Shown piece by piece: positions 1-8,017 of a stretch of DNA of 36,000 bases. Position 1 is the stretch's first letter, and each line of letters begins with the position of its first letter. Origin of the DNA: Legionella fairfieldensis ATCC 49588. Its GTDB lineage: Bacteria > Pseudomonadota > Gammaproteobacteria > Legionellales > Legionellaceae. The stretch lies in NCBI RefSeq assembly GCF_000621525.1, contig NZ_JHYC01000025.1:1-36000 (forward strand). The letters are read 5' to 3'. The notes under the pieces were generated by a model that was given only the letters and a program-made list of their open reading frames with translations, did no database searches and was not told the origin of the DNA. Made by a program: the position numbers and the translations under genes.

Positions 1-245
1 TCATCAAGCTTGCTATATGAGCCCCCATTTTCAGGTTTTAATTTTTCGTCAGTTGCCCAATCCGTTAAATGTTGCCGGACTGTTTCCTCATGGATTCGTA
101 AGGCTTGTGCAATCGCCTTGTTTTTCCAACCTTCACTTTTCAATAGCACGGCTTTTATACGATCGCGTATGCGACCATCGTCTTCATAACGGTGGCGGAG
201 TTCTAAATCTTTTTTTTGCTCGTCACTGAGCGGCTGAAATCTCAT
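1..245 (-). CDS. IS630-type transposase, N-terminal part (cut by window edge)
   Basis: The minus strand reads open from an ATG at 245 to the window edge, giving 81 residues that start MRFQPLSDEQKKDLELRHRY. The stretch WKNKAIAQALRIHEETVRQ (about residues 41-59) is a helix-turn-helix like the N-terminal DNA-binding domain of IS630/Tc1-type transposases. The DDE catalytic domain would lie to the left, outside the window, so whether the gene is intact cannot be judged. The start codon is followed on the plus-strand side by about 95 bases up to the next gene, which should hold the element's end; I could not identify the terminal inverted repeat or a TA target duplication there. A free-standing HTH regulator is less likely because of the charged leader and the family resemblance. 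Confidence 0.72.
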   Translation of the reverse strand, partial: MRFQPLSDEQKKDLELRHRYEDDGRIRDRIKAVLLKSEGWKNKAIAQALRIHEETVRQHLTDWATDEKLKPENGGSYSKLD

Positions 246-339
246 GGCCGTATTTGTAATCCATTTCAGAAATAATTTCCAGTACTTTCAATGGCGATGG
301 GTATAGAATAAGTTTTAAATTTAATGAAAGGATAGTTTT

Positions 340-900
340 GTGCCTAAAAGTAACGGTTATTTGGGATTAGCTCTTCTTGTTTTAACGAGTTCAGTCTGGG
401 CGGTACCGGATAAAACACAATTGGCGGTGTGGGCTAATGAAGCAATAGTTGCTACGTACAGCTATGACTATAAAAATTTTTTACCACGCCAAAAGGAAAT
501 CGCCAAATATTTCACAGCAGAGGGGTGGATTGCTTATAGTACTGTATTTAATGCCTCCAGGTTACCTGATACGGTAAAAGCGAATTCTTATTATGTGAGC
601 GCTGTGGCTACATCGCCTCCCGAAGTTAAAGAAGTGGGCGCGAACCAATGGCAAGCGGAGATGCCTTTATTGGTTGTTTATAAAAACCCGCAATATCAGC
701 AACAACAACATTTGGCGGTTACAATAACGTTTACTCCGGTTGCCGCTGGTGGTATTCGTGGACTAGCCATTACCAGTTTACAATCGCAGGTAACCGCCCC
801 TGCTTGCCAATGTCAACCCGTCTCTACGACAGAAACCCCAGCAGATGGGCAGCAACAATTGCCAGATGCAGAGCAATCAATCCCAGCAGTAAAGCGATAA
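340..900 (+). CDS. IcmL/DotI-like secreted protein
   Basis: This 186-residue protein starts at GTG 340 with an AAAGG ribosome site at 327-331. Residues 1-21 form a signal peptide ending SSVWA. The body (WANEAIVATYSYDYKNF through the IAKYFTAEGW and YYVSAVATSPPEV stretches, about residues 30-95) matches the periplasmic domain of the IcmL/DotI family, the inner-membrane component of the Dot/Icm type IVB secretion system. Unlike DotI itself it has a cleavable signal rather than a membrane anchor, so it is probably one of the soluble IcmL-like paralogues scattered through Legionella genomes, with role unknown. The C-terminal 35 residues are Gln/Pro rich with a CQC motif. Its last 77 bases overlap the convergent DUF3592 gene, which is unusual. 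Confidence 0.8.
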   Translation: MPKSNGYLGLALLVLTSSVWAVPDKTQLAVWANEAIVATYSYDYKNFLPRQKEIAKYFTAEGWIAYSTVFNASRLPDTVKANSYYVSAVATSPPEVKEVGANQWQAEMPLLVVYKNPQYQQQQHLAVTITFTPVAAGGIRGLAITSLQSQVTAPACQCQPVSTTETPADGQQQLPDAEQSIPAVKR

Positions 901-1303
901 TCCAGTTTAATTTACGAGGAATAGTGATATCGAGTACCGCTTGTTGTGGATCGTTAGGATTATAGTAGACATCGATCGCTTCATTTTTTTCATAGGCTAT
1001 TGCAGCGCGATAAGCAACTCGGCGGGCGTAATAACTATAAGGGCTGTTATGCGCCGTATCAAGAAACAGGTATTCGCTCTGAAAATCCTGATCAAAAACC
1101 TGATAAGTATAACTAATCCGGGGCCATATGCGATGGTTTTCATGGGTCCATTCAAATCGGACAATACGACCTTTGGTGATTAACCAACCGTTGGTTTTTG
1201 TCAAATTTTGTCTTTCATACCAGAAATGTCTGAGCATGGATAGCAAAAATAGTAACCAGATAATATCAAGCAATCCTCGCACGGACATTAGCCAATTTGC
1301 CAC
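824..1303 (-). CDS. DUF3592-type membrane protein
   Basis: A 159-residue protein with a membrane segment near residues 8-25 (LLDIIWLLFLLSML) and another at about 133-157 (IIALLLGLIALHLAIVAAHL). Between them lies a beta-rich soluble part with ISYTYQV, YNPNDPQQAVL and similar strings, the pattern of DUF3592 proteins, whose function is not known. The start is GTG 1303, supported by AGGA six bases upstream; an ATG at 1288 is an alternative. Its 3' end runs 77 bases into the IcmL-like gene on the other strand, and its 5' end overlaps the preceding small gene by 38 bases. The C-terminal membrane segment lies inside the overlap and seems needed, so the overlap is probably real. Confidence 0.72.
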   Translation of the reverse strand: MANWLMSVRGLLDIIWLLFLLSMLRHFWYERQNLTKTNGWLITKGRIVRFEWTHENHRIWPRISYTYQVFDQDFQSEYLFLDTAHNSPYSYYARRVAYRAAIAYEKNEAIDVYYNPNDPQQAVLDITIPRKLNWIIALLLGLIALHLAIVAAHLLGFLS

Positions 1304-1505
1304 ATGGTTTCCTATTTAACAAGTGAGTTTCAATTATCGATAAATCCGACACCTTATCACAGTACGCATGAATGGGAGACAAAAAATAAAATACTTTTTC
1401 GTTGCTGTTCCAATGTTTTTCCGCAATGCTATCAGTAGAAATTAATAAACAGGTAGCAAAAAGTAAAGCCCCCAGTAGTTTGTGGCCTTTCCTGTTGATA
1501 TGCAT
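1266..1505 (-). CDS. small secreted protein, unknown function
   Basis: A 79-residue protein starting at ATG 1505, chosen because AGGAGG sits nine bases upstream; a TTG nine bases further up would overlap that site. Residues 1-25 look like a signal peptide (positive HINRKGHK, hydrophobic LLGALLFATCLLI, then SIA). The mature part has two cysteines (CDK and KPCGK) that could form a disulfide. No family is recognised. It sits directly upstream of the DUF3592 gene on the same strand and overlaps it by 38 bases, so the two are probably co-transcribed. It faces away from gcvT, with a perfect inverted repeat in the shared upstream region. Confidence 0.55.
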   Translation of the reverse strand: MHINRKGHKLLGALLFATCLLISTDSIAEKHWNSNEKVFYFLSPIHAYCDKVSDLSIIETHLLNRKPCGKLANVRARIA

Positions 1506-1525
1506 TAGGAGCAACCTCCTGTCTG

Positions 1526-1556
1526 CTTATAATTAACTCTATGTGTTAATTATAAG
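1526..1556. repeat. perfect 12-bp inverted repeat in divergent intergenic region
   Basis: CTTATAATTAAC at 1526-1537 and its exact reverse complement GTTAATTATAAG at 1545-1556 are separated by seven bases. It lies between the divergent small secreted gene (start 1505) and gcvT (start 1653), and TATAAT-like boxes lie inside the arms. An operator is more likely than a terminator because neither gene ends here and no T-run follows. Confidence 0.6.
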
Positions 1557-1590
1557 ACAAATTCATAACGACGGATTTATTTTATCACTC

Positions 1591-1618
1591 TTGTCGTAAT
1601 GGCTCATCTCGGTATAAT
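1591..1618 (+). promoter_or_regulatory. sigma70-type promoter of the gcv operon
   Basis: TTGTCG (1591-1596) and a consensus TATAAT (1613-1618) are 16 bases apart. Transcription would start near 1625, leaving a leader of roughly 28 bases before gcvT. This short leader leaves no room for a glycine riboswitch and rules out the upstream in-frame start at 1599. Confidence 0.6.
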
Positions 1619-1652
1619 CATTTGCACCAACGCGCGGAATGAAGGAGTCGCA

Positions 1653-2726
1653 ATGATTGCAAAAACACCGTTACATGCCAGCCATCTGGCAATGGGTGCC
1701 AGGATGGTAAATTTTCATGGGTGGGAAATGCCGTTGCATTATAGTTCACAGTTAGAGGAACATCATTTTGTCCGTCAGCATGCTGGCATGTTTGACGTGT
1801 CCCATATGACTATTATTGATGTACTCGGTGCGGGTGGGCGGCAGTTTTTACGCAAATTGTTAACCAATGACGTTGATCTGCTTGAACACACCGGTCGAGC
1901 GCTTTACAGTTGTATGTGTAATGAACATGGAGGAATAATTGATGATCTGATTGTTTATCAGCGCGCCCCCGATAATTATCGTATTGTTTTAAATTCTGCT
2001 ACTCGCATTCGTGATTTGGCCTGGATACGGCAAAAAAGCGAAGGGTTTTCCGTGGGGTTACAAGAGCGTAATGAATTGGCGATGCTTGCCGTACAAGGGC
2101 CTGAAGCACTTTGCAAAACAATGAGTATTCTTACTCCTTCCCAGATTGATGCCGTATCGACTTTAACCCCTTTTGAATGTGTTGATGTAGAGAACTGGTT
2201 TTTCGCTCGTACAGGCTATACAGGAGAAGACGGTCTGGAAATTATTTTACCTCAGGAAGAAATTGCCAGTCTCTGGTCTTCACTCTTGCATGCAGGTGTA
2301 AAACCCTGTGGTTTGGGGGCACGCGATACTTTGCGTTTAGAAGCAGGAATGCTCTTGTATGGTCAAGACATGGACGAGACAACGACTCCTCTGGAGTCAG
2401 CACTGGAATGGGTGGTCAAATGGCAGCCGGAAGACCGGGATTTCATTGGTATGGGCGCTCTTTTATCGCAAAAGGGCCAGGGAATAAAACGTAAACTGGT
2501 TGGTCTGACTTTACAAGAGAAAGGTGTTATGCGTACAGGCCAGCGGGTAATCATTGAAGGACAGGCAGATGGCATTATTACCAGTGGCTCTTACTCACCC
2601 ACTTTAAACCAATCCATCGCGCTGGCACGCGTACCGACAGGAAATTATACGGAGGTTAAAGTGGACATTCGGGGAAAACTCCTTACTGCGTCTATAGGCA
2701 AGACAAAATTTGTTAAACGAAGTTAG
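1653..2726 (+). CDS. gcvT: aminomethyltransferase, glycine cleavage T protein
   Basis: A 357-residue T protein, usual length for the family. It takes the aminomethyl group carried on lipoylated H protein and transfers it to tetrahydrofolate, releasing ammonia and methylene-THF in the cytoplasm. Recognisable blocks are the N-terminal KTPLHASHLAMGARMVNFHG and MPLHYSSQLEEHHFVR, then GMFDVSHMTI, and the ARTGYTGEDGLEIILP and GLGARDTLRLEAGMLLYG motifs of the folate-binding fold. The start at ATG 1653 has GAAGGAG six bases upstream and lies just below a promoter; the longer reading frame from 1599 begins inside that promoter. It is the first gene of the gcv operon and gcvH follows after 36 bases. 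Confidence 0.96.
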   Translation: MIAKTPLHASHLAMGARMVNFHGWEMPLHYSSQLEEHHFVRQHAGMFDVSHMTIIDVLGAGGRQFLRKLLTNDVDLLEHTGRALYSCMCNEHGGIIDDLIVYQRAPDNYRIVLNSATRIRDLAWIRQKSEGFSVGLQERNELAMLAVQGPEALCKTMSILTPSQIDAVSTLTPFECVDVENWFFARTGYTGEDGLEIILPQEEIASLWSSLLHAGVKPCGLGARDTLRLEAGMLLYGQDMDETTTPLESALEWVVKWQPEDRDFIGMGALLSQKGQGIKRKLVGLTLQEKGVMRTGQRVIIEGQADGIITSGSYSPTLNQSIALARVPTGNYTEVKVDIRGKLLTASIGKTKFVKRS

Positions 2727-2762
2727 GGATATACTGTGTATATAATAAGAAGGATATAAACA

Positions 2763-3140
2763 ATGACTGATTTGAAATTTACGCGCACTCATGAATGGTT
2801 ACGCCTGGAGGGTGAAGAGATGGTCGTGGGAATTACCGAACATGCTCAGCAATTGCTCGGTGATATGGTTTTTGTTGAATTGCCCGAAGTGGGAGATGAA
2901 ATTAATGCAGGAGAGGAGTTAGGAGTAGTTGAATCGGTAAAAGCGGCTTCTGATTTTTACGCGCCGGTGAGTGGCCAGGTTACTGCCGTTAATCAGGAAG
3001 TCAGTGAAAATCCGGCGTTGGTTAATAGTGACCCTTATGGCACAGGCTGGCTCGTTAAAATAAGACCGGCTAATGTCACTGAATTAAATGGTTTGCTCAA
3101 TGCTGATCAATATCAAAACGAGATAGCAGAGGATAATTAA
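2763..3140 (+). CDS. gcvH: glycine cleavage H protein
   Basis: The 125-residue lipoyl carrier of the glycine cleavage system. The lipoylation motif [18 protein letters not shown] places the modified lysine at K60, and the N-terminal [20 protein letters not shown] block is typical. The swinging lipoyl arm carries the aminomethyl group from P to T protein and is reoxidised by lipoamide dehydrogenase, which is not encoded in this window. AAGGA precedes the start. The stop codon is only two bases before the next ATG, so gcvPA is probably translationally coupled. Confidence 0.97.
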   Translation: MTDLKFTRTHEWLRLEGEEMVVGITEHAQQLLGDMVFVELPEVGDEINAGEELGVVESVKAASDFYAPVSGQVTAVNQEVSENPALVNSDPYGTGWLVKIRPANVTELNGLLNADQYQNEIAEDN

Positions 3141-3142
3141 TC

Positions 3143-4513
3143 ATGCCTTATATTCCACATACTGCCGCTGAAATAGAAGCCATGCTAGCCAGTATAGGTG
3201 TCGAAAATACCCGCGAGCTATTTGATGAAATTCCGGATTCTTTATTGTATGGCGGTTTTAAACATCTGCCAGCGGGTATGAGCGAAATGGCAATGCTTAA
3301 AGAAGCCGGGCGATTGGCCAATAAAAACCAGCAAGGGCTTTGTTTTGTCGGTGCAGGTTGCTATGACCATCATATTCCAGCTGCTGTGTGGGATCTTGCT
3401 TCTCGTGGAGAATTTTTAACAGCCTACACTCCTTACCAGGCTGAAGCAAGTCAGGGGACACTGCAGTTGCTCTACGAATATCAGACAATGATAGCGGAAC
3501 TGACAGGAATGGATGTGGCTAATGCATCAATGTATGATGGAGGTACTGCTCTTGCAGAAGCAGTATTGATGGCAGTTCGCATCAACAAGCATAGCAAAAC
3601 TAACCGGGTACTGGTGGCCGGAACGGTTCATCCTTTCTATCGCGAGACTCTGGAAACGATTGTCCGTACTCAGCACATCGAAGTTATTACGTTGCCTTTC
3701 GATGAAAAACAGGGCATTACAGCGCTCTCGGCTCTGGAAAAATACCAGAAAGAAGATATTACAGCACTGGTTATTGCTCAGCCCAATTTTTTTGGTTGCC
3801 TTGAACTCGTTGATGAACTTACCAATTGGGCACGGGCTAATCAGGCCATTAGTATTGCTTCAGTTAACCCCGTTTCACTTGCCTTGCTGAAACCACCTGG
3901 CGAATGGGGTAACGAAGGTGTGGATATTGCCTGTGGCGAAGGTCAGCCTTTAGGTTCGCCGATGGCTTCAGGCGGACCGTACTTCGGTTTTTTCAGTACG
4001 CGTATGGATTATGTGCGACAAATGCCGGGGCGTTTGATTGGACGGACTGTAGATAAAGAAGGAAAAACAGGATATACACTGACTTTACAGGCTCGTGAGC
4101 AGCACATTAGACGAGGTAAAGCCACTTCCAACATATGTACCAATCAAGGGTTACTGGTGACTGCGGCCACGATCCATATGAGTTTATTGGGCGCGGAAGG
4201 TCTAAAACAGGTTGCTCTTCAATGCCATCATAATACTCACCACCTGGTTACAGCATTAACAGCAATCGCTGGTGTCGAAGCTGTTTTTTCTGCGCCTCAT
4301 TTTCATGAAAAACTGCTGAGACTTTCCCGGCCAGTTGATGAAGTACTTCAGCAATTACGGGATAAGGGTATTATGGGCGGTTATGCAGTGGAAGCGCATT
4401 ATCCCGAACTGCGTGATACCTTATTGGTTTGTGCTACAGAGATGCGTACCGAAAGCGAGATTGCACATTATGCCACTTCACTTAAGCAAATTATGGATAA
4501 GCGAGGGAATTAA
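3143..4513 (+). CDS. gcvPA: glycine dehydrogenase (decarboxylating) subunit 1
   Basis: 456 residues corresponding to the N-terminal half of single-chain P protein, so this organism has the split alpha2beta2 type. Typical strings are MPYIPHTAAEIEAMLASIG, LTAYTPYQAEASQGTLQLLY, the NASMYDGGTALAEA segment, GEGQPLGSPMASGGPYFGFF and GRTVDKEGKTGYTLTLQAREQ. The subunit completes the active site while the PLP lysine is in subunit 2. It decarboxylates glycine and passes the aminomethyl group to H protein. The start lies two bases after gcvH; its TAA stop shares one base with the next ATG. Confidence 0.96.
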   Translation: MPYIPHTAAEIEAMLASIGVENTRELFDEIPDSLLYGGFKHLPAGMSEMAMLKEAGRLANKNQQGLCFVGAGCYDHHIPAAVWDLASRGEFLTAYTPYQAEASQGTLQLLYEYQTMIAELTGMDVANASMYDGGTALAEAVLMAVRINKHSKTNRVLVAGTVHPFYRETLETIVRTQHIEVITLPFDEKQGITALSALEKYQKEDITALVIAQPNFFGCLELVDELTNWARANQAISIASVNPVSLALLKPPGEWGNEGVDIACGEGQPLGSPMASGGPYFGFFSTRMDYVRQMPGRLIGRTVDKEGKTGYTLTLQAREQHIRRGKATSNICTNQGLLVTAATIHMSLLGAEGLKQVALQCHHNTHHLVTALTAIAGVEAVFSAPHFHEKLLRLSRPVDEVLQQLRDKGIMGGYAVEAHYPELRDTLLVCATEMRTESEIAHYATSLKQIMDKRGN

Positions 4514-4821
4514 TGTTTATTGTACAGTTAACCTATAAAACACCAATAAGTGAAGTAGATAAATATTTACAGGCCCATCGTGAATTTCTTGATTACTATT
4601 ACAAACAGGGTCTACTGATTGCTTCAGGCCCCATGAAGCCCAGGAAGGGCGGAATTATAATTGCTGTGACTACTGACAAAGCGCAATTAGAATCTATTTT
4701 ACAACAGGACCCCTATTATCTTGCCGAGATTGCAGATTATCAGCTGATTGAGTTTACGCCTGTTAAACATTGTGAAGCGCTTAAGGAAATGATTCAAAAA
4801 ACGGAGGGAAAATTATGCTGA
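4513..4821 (+). CDS. YciI-family protein between the two gcvP genes
   Basis: A 102-residue protein with the ferredoxin-like YCII fold pattern: MFIVQLTYKTPISEVDKYLQ, then HREFLDYYYKQGLLIASGP with the conserved His (H23) and the GP turn, then DPYYLAEIADYQLIEFTPV. YciI-family proteins are small dimeric enzymes or accessory proteins of mostly unknown role. The gene is wedged between gcvPA (one-base overlap, TAATG) and gcvPB (seven-base overlap), so it must be made with the two P subunits. Co-translation suggests a role linked to glycine decarboxylase or to its reactive intermediates, but this is inference from position only. Confidence 0.88.
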   Translation: MFIVQLTYKTPISEVDKYLQAHREFLDYYYKQGLLIASGPMKPRKGGIIIAVTTDKAQLESILQQDPYYLAEIADYQLIEFTPVKHCEALKEMIQKTEGKLC

Positions 4822-6272
4822 TTTTCGAACGCTCTCAGATGGGTCGTCAGGCATTTGCCCAAGTTCCACGAGCAATAAAACAACCAACACTGGCTATTCC
4901 TGCCCGATTTTTGCGCCACACGCCGCCGCGGCTGCCAGCCTGTTCCGAGCTTCAGGTTGTTCGCCATTTTACCCGGTTGTCCCAAAAAAACTTTGCAATT
5001 GACAGCAATGTTTATCCTTTGGGTTCTTGTACAATGAAATATAATCCTCGTGGGGTACATAAAGCAGCGTCTATTTCAGGCTTTAGTAATCAACACCCTC
5101 TGACTCCGGAAGAAGCAAGCCAGGGTTTTCTCCAGGTATTGTATGAATTGCAAGAGTATCTCGCGGAAATCACCGGCATGTCGGGCGTTTGTCTTACGCC
5201 AATGGCCGGTTCGCAAGGAGAATTCGCCGGGGTTGCAATGATCAAAGCTTATCATCAGTCTCGCGGTGAGACGTCGCGGAATGAAATTCTTATTCCTGAT
5301 GCTGCTCATGGTACTAATCCTGCCTCAGCGGTTATGTGCGGTTTTAAGGTCATTGAGCTTGTCACAACAAAAGAGGGCGATCTTGATTTAGACGAGTTGC
5401 GTAGTAAGGCAGGTCCTAACACAGCAGGTATTATGTTGACCAACCCTTCCACCCTGGGTTTGTTTATGCGACAAATTAAAGAAATTGCTGCGATTATTCA
5501 TCAGGCAGGCGGACTTCTTTATTACGATGGTGCCAATTTAAACGCAATTTTAGGTCGGGTAAGGCCCGGCGATATGGGTTTTGATGTTATGCATTTGAAT
5601 TTACATAAAACCTTTGCTACTCCACACGGTGGAGGTGGTCCTGGTGCAGGCCCTATAGCCGTAGGAAAGCGTTTGTTGCCTTATTTGCCTCTCCCGACAG
5701 TTCTTAAGGAGAACCAGACTTACCGTTGGGCTACTCGTAATGACTATCCCCAAAGTATTGGTCGACTATCCTGCTTTATGGGTAATGCCAGTATCTTGTT
5801 ACGTGCCTATTTTTATATTCGCGTGCTGGGAAAAGAGGGATTATTGCGTGTCTCTGAATTCGCTACGCTTAACGCCAATTATTTACTTGCCAAACTTGAA
5901 AAAGCAGGGTTCAGTCTCGCTTATCCGGGACGGCGCGCAACTCATGAATTTCTTGTAACCTTAAGTCAAGAGAAAAAAAACTTTGGTATAAGCGCAATGG
6001 ATCTTGCCAAGCGCCTGCTTGATTATGGTTTTCACGCACCAACAACGTATTTTCCTTTGTTAGTGCCGGAGTGTTTACTGATTGAACCGACAGAAACAGA
6101 ATGCAAGGAAGAACTTGATGGCTTTATCAGTGCGATGCAAGCTATCCGTCATGAAGCCGAAATTAATGCGAGCCTCTTAAAAGATGCACCCCATTCCTTA
6201 CCTGTAAAACGTTTGGATGATGTAAAAGCAGCAAGAGAACTGGATCTGAATTATTATAAACATGACGAGTGA
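4815..6272 (+). CDS. gcvPB: glycine dehydrogenase (decarboxylating) subunit 2
   Basis: 485 residues matching the C-terminal half of P protein, which carries PLP. The cofactor lysine is K265 in MHLNLHKTFATPHGGGGPG; other marks are NVYPLGSCTMKYNPR, CLTPMAGSQGEFAGV, PDAAHGTNPASAVMCGF and LTNPSTLGLF. GGAGGG just upstream of ATG 4815 supports the start, which lies inside the end of the yciI-like gene. It is the last gene of the operon; no hairpin terminator is evident in the 118 bases that follow. Lipoamide dehydrogenase, the fourth component, is not here. Confidence 0.96.
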   Translation: MLIFERSQMGRQAFAQVPRAIKQPTLAIPARFLRHTPPRLPACSELQVVRHFTRLSQKNFAIDSNVYPLGSCTMKYNPRGVHKAASISGFSNQHPLTPEEASQGFLQVLYELQEYLAEITGMSGVCLTPMAGSQGEFAGVAMIKAYHQSRGETSRNEILIPDAAHGTNPASAVMCGFKVIELVTTKEGDLDLDELRSKAGPNTAGIMLTNPSTLGLFMRQIKEIAAIIHQAGGLLYYDGANLNAILGRVRPGDMGFDVMHLNLHKTFATPHGGGGPGAGPIAVGKRLLPYLPLPTVLKENQTYRWATRNDYPQSIGRLSCFMGNASILLRAYFYIRVLGKEGLLRVSEFATLNANYLLAKLEKAGFSLAYPGRRATHEFLVTLSQEKKNFGISAMDLAKRLLDYGFHAPTTYFPLLVPECLLIEPTETECKEELDGFISAMQAIRHEAEINASLLKDAPHSLPVKRLDDVKAARELDLNYYKHDE

Positions 6273-6390
6273 AGGGTAATAAAATAATAGAGGAGAGAGT
6301 CTACAGTCAAATTTTTACTTAAATAAACGGGTTAAATTTAGTGGTTAATTGGATTATACTGAATTGCAATAGGACTATTAAATTAATACA

Positions 6391-7617
6391 TTGAATACAC
6401 AGTCAATCTCTGCATTGTTTGCCCGGCACGAAGTTTATGACGATATGAACCTGGTTTGTGCTTATGAACTTGTTTATCAGGATAATGAATCGTCATGTGA
6501 TACTATCGATTCGAGTGAATTGGAAGAGAGAGCAACCTCTTTTGTTCTCTCTCATCTTTTCACTGATTTGGATATTAATACAGTGATAGGTTCTCATTCT
6601 GCTTATATTAATTTCACTCGTAACCATCTCTTACAGAAAATTCCACTGCTGCTTCCCAAGGAAAGAATTATCATCGATGTATTGGCGAATACTATTATTC
6701 TTGATAAAACGTTATTGAACACCATGAGATCCCTTCGCAAAATAGGCTACAGGTTTTCATTGAATAATTTTATTTTTCGCGAGGAGTTGATGCCTCTTGC
6801 CAGAATTGCTGATGTTATAAAAATTAATATTTCGCAGTTGAGTGAATATGAAATTAAAACACAATTAAATTTGCTTCGGGGTTTCAGAGGTAAATTGCTG
6901 GCAAAAGAAATTAAAAATCGCGAGCAGCTTCAGTATTGTAAAGAATCAGGATTTGATTTCTTTCAGGGATTTTTTCTTAATTATCCCTATATCGTTCAAG
7001 GTCAGGTTCTTACGGAAAATAAAACCTATTTGTTAAAATTGTTTGGAGAGCTTTATCATCCTGATGTTAAAATGGAACGAGTCGAAGAAATAACCTTACA
7101 GATTCCTACCCTCAGTTACCGGATTCTAAGACTTGCCAATTCTGCTTCCATGTATCAAGGTAAGAAGTTTGAATCGCTTATGGAAGCCATTCAACAACTC
7201 GGGCTTGTGCAAATAAGAAACTGGATTAGTTTACTTTTAGTTTCCACTCTGAATAATGTTGCTTATGATTTATTGGAGCGAACGTTAATTCGCGCTAAAA
7301 TGTGTCAGGTTCTTGCTCGCCGTTCGGGTATAGCAAATCCGCATCAGGCATATACTGTGGGGATGCTTTCTACTCTGGATGCGATTTTAAATGAATCCAT
7401 GTCAGCCTTGTTAAGTAAAATTTATCTAAGCGAGGAGTTTAATGAGGCTTTATTAACACACAGCGGCGTGCTCGGTTATTTACTGGCAATGGCCTATGCT
7501 TATGAACAGGCTGACTTTAATAAGCTGACACTTTCAAAATTTACCGTGGAAGAGTACAGTGATGCTTATTTGCAGGGAATCGATTATGCCAATAAGGTCA
7601 TGGATATTTTATATTAA
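6391..7617 (+). CDS. EAL-HDOD (YuxH-like) signalling protein
   Basis: A 408-residue protein. Residues about 10-200 form a degenerate EAL-type domain in the YuxH arrangement: LFARHEVYDDMNLVCAYELV at the N-terminus and GFDFFQGFFLNYP at the end, with YEL in place of EAL and without the metal-binding acidic residues of active c-di-GMP phosphodiesterases. Residues about 210-400 are an HDOD domain (VEEITLQIPTLSYRILRLAN, EAIQQLGLVQIRNWISLLL). Such proteins usually act as non-catalytic signalling adaptors. The start appears to be TTG 6391, needed to keep the conserved LFAR block; the ribosome site is weak (AGGA 16 bases upstream). It has its own possible promoter (TATACT at 6355-6360). Confidence 0.85.
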   Translation: MNTQSISALFARHEVYDDMNLVCAYELVYQDNESSCDTIDSSELEERATSFVLSHLFTDLDINTVIGSHSAYINFTRNHLLQKIPLLLPKERIIIDVLANTIILDKTLLNTMRSLRKIGYRFSLNNFIFREELMPLARIADVIKINISQLSEYEIKTQLNLLRGFRGKLLAKEIKNREQLQYCKESGFDFFQGFFLNYPYIVQGQVLTENKTYLLKLFGELYHPDVKMERVEEITLQIPTLSYRILRLANSASMYQGKKFESLMEAIQQLGLVQIRNWISLLLVSTLNNVAYDLLERTLIRAKMCQVLARRSGIANPHQAYTVGMLSTLDAILNESMSALLSKIYLSEEFNEALLTHSGVLGYLLAMAYAYEQADFNKLTLSKFTVEEYSDAYLQGIDYANKVMDILY

Positions 7618-7737
7618 ATTCCATTCAATCAATTAAAAGCGGTAATTCTCCTTCGAGACTATTTTCTCCGTAACATATCTTTTTTCAAATAATGCAGCGA
7701 TTAGTAACTCCTTGTTTTAAAATAAATAAAAAAGTCT

Positions 7738-7765
7738 TTGCGTTGTAAAAAAAATAAGTTATAAA
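7738..7765 (+). promoter_or_regulatory. possible promoter with long leader
   Basis: TTGCGT (7738-7743) and TATAAA (7760-7765) are 16 bases apart, predicting a transcript from about 7772. The next start codon is at 8018, so the leader would be about 245 bases. Call made by eye. Confidence 0.4.
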
Positions 7766-7771
7766 GAACAT

Positions 7772-8017
7772 ACCTGTATCAAGGATTGACAGGTTTTAGG
7801 TTTAGTGTCAGCGCCTGGTTTTTGTTGAAGCCATTGGGCTGTAGTGAAGCTAATATGGCCGCAATGGTACGTCACAATCTAAACAGGTTGAGAGTAAAAC
7901 ATTTTCATTAGAGAGAAATTTACTAGTGAAAATACAGGGTCTTGCAAGATGCAAGCGTTGGCCACCGATCCAAAAGGTGGTGTATCAACTGACAGAACTA
8001 TTTTCATGGAGTGAAAA
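7772..8017 (+). other. gene-free stretch with several short hairpins, possible structured leader
   Basis: The 400 bases between 7618 and 8017 hold no convincing gene. The right part has ACCTGT/ACAGGT (7772-7777 and 7789-7794, followed by TTTT), CTTGCA/TGCAAG (7941-7946 and 7950-7955) and CCACC/GGTGG (7962-7966 and 7976-7980, flanked by GTTG and CAAC), the last about 40 bases before the HTH gene. This may be a structured untranslated leader or a separate small RNA. The left part, 7618-7737, shows nothing I can name. Confidence 0.35.

Noticed and set aside
1599-1652. Longer gcvT start 18 codons upstream
   Set aside because: It lies inside the promoter and has no ribosome site; the added residues do not resemble T proteins.
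1557-1652. Glycine riboswitch ahead of gcvT
   Set aside because: The leader after the promoter is only about 28 bases and shows no tandem aptamer-like structure.
7908-7926. LetA-box-like sequence TTAGAGAGAAATTTACTAG
   Set aside because: It is not symmetrical and differs from the TNAGAAATTTCTNA type; no CsrA-binding small RNA is evident below it.
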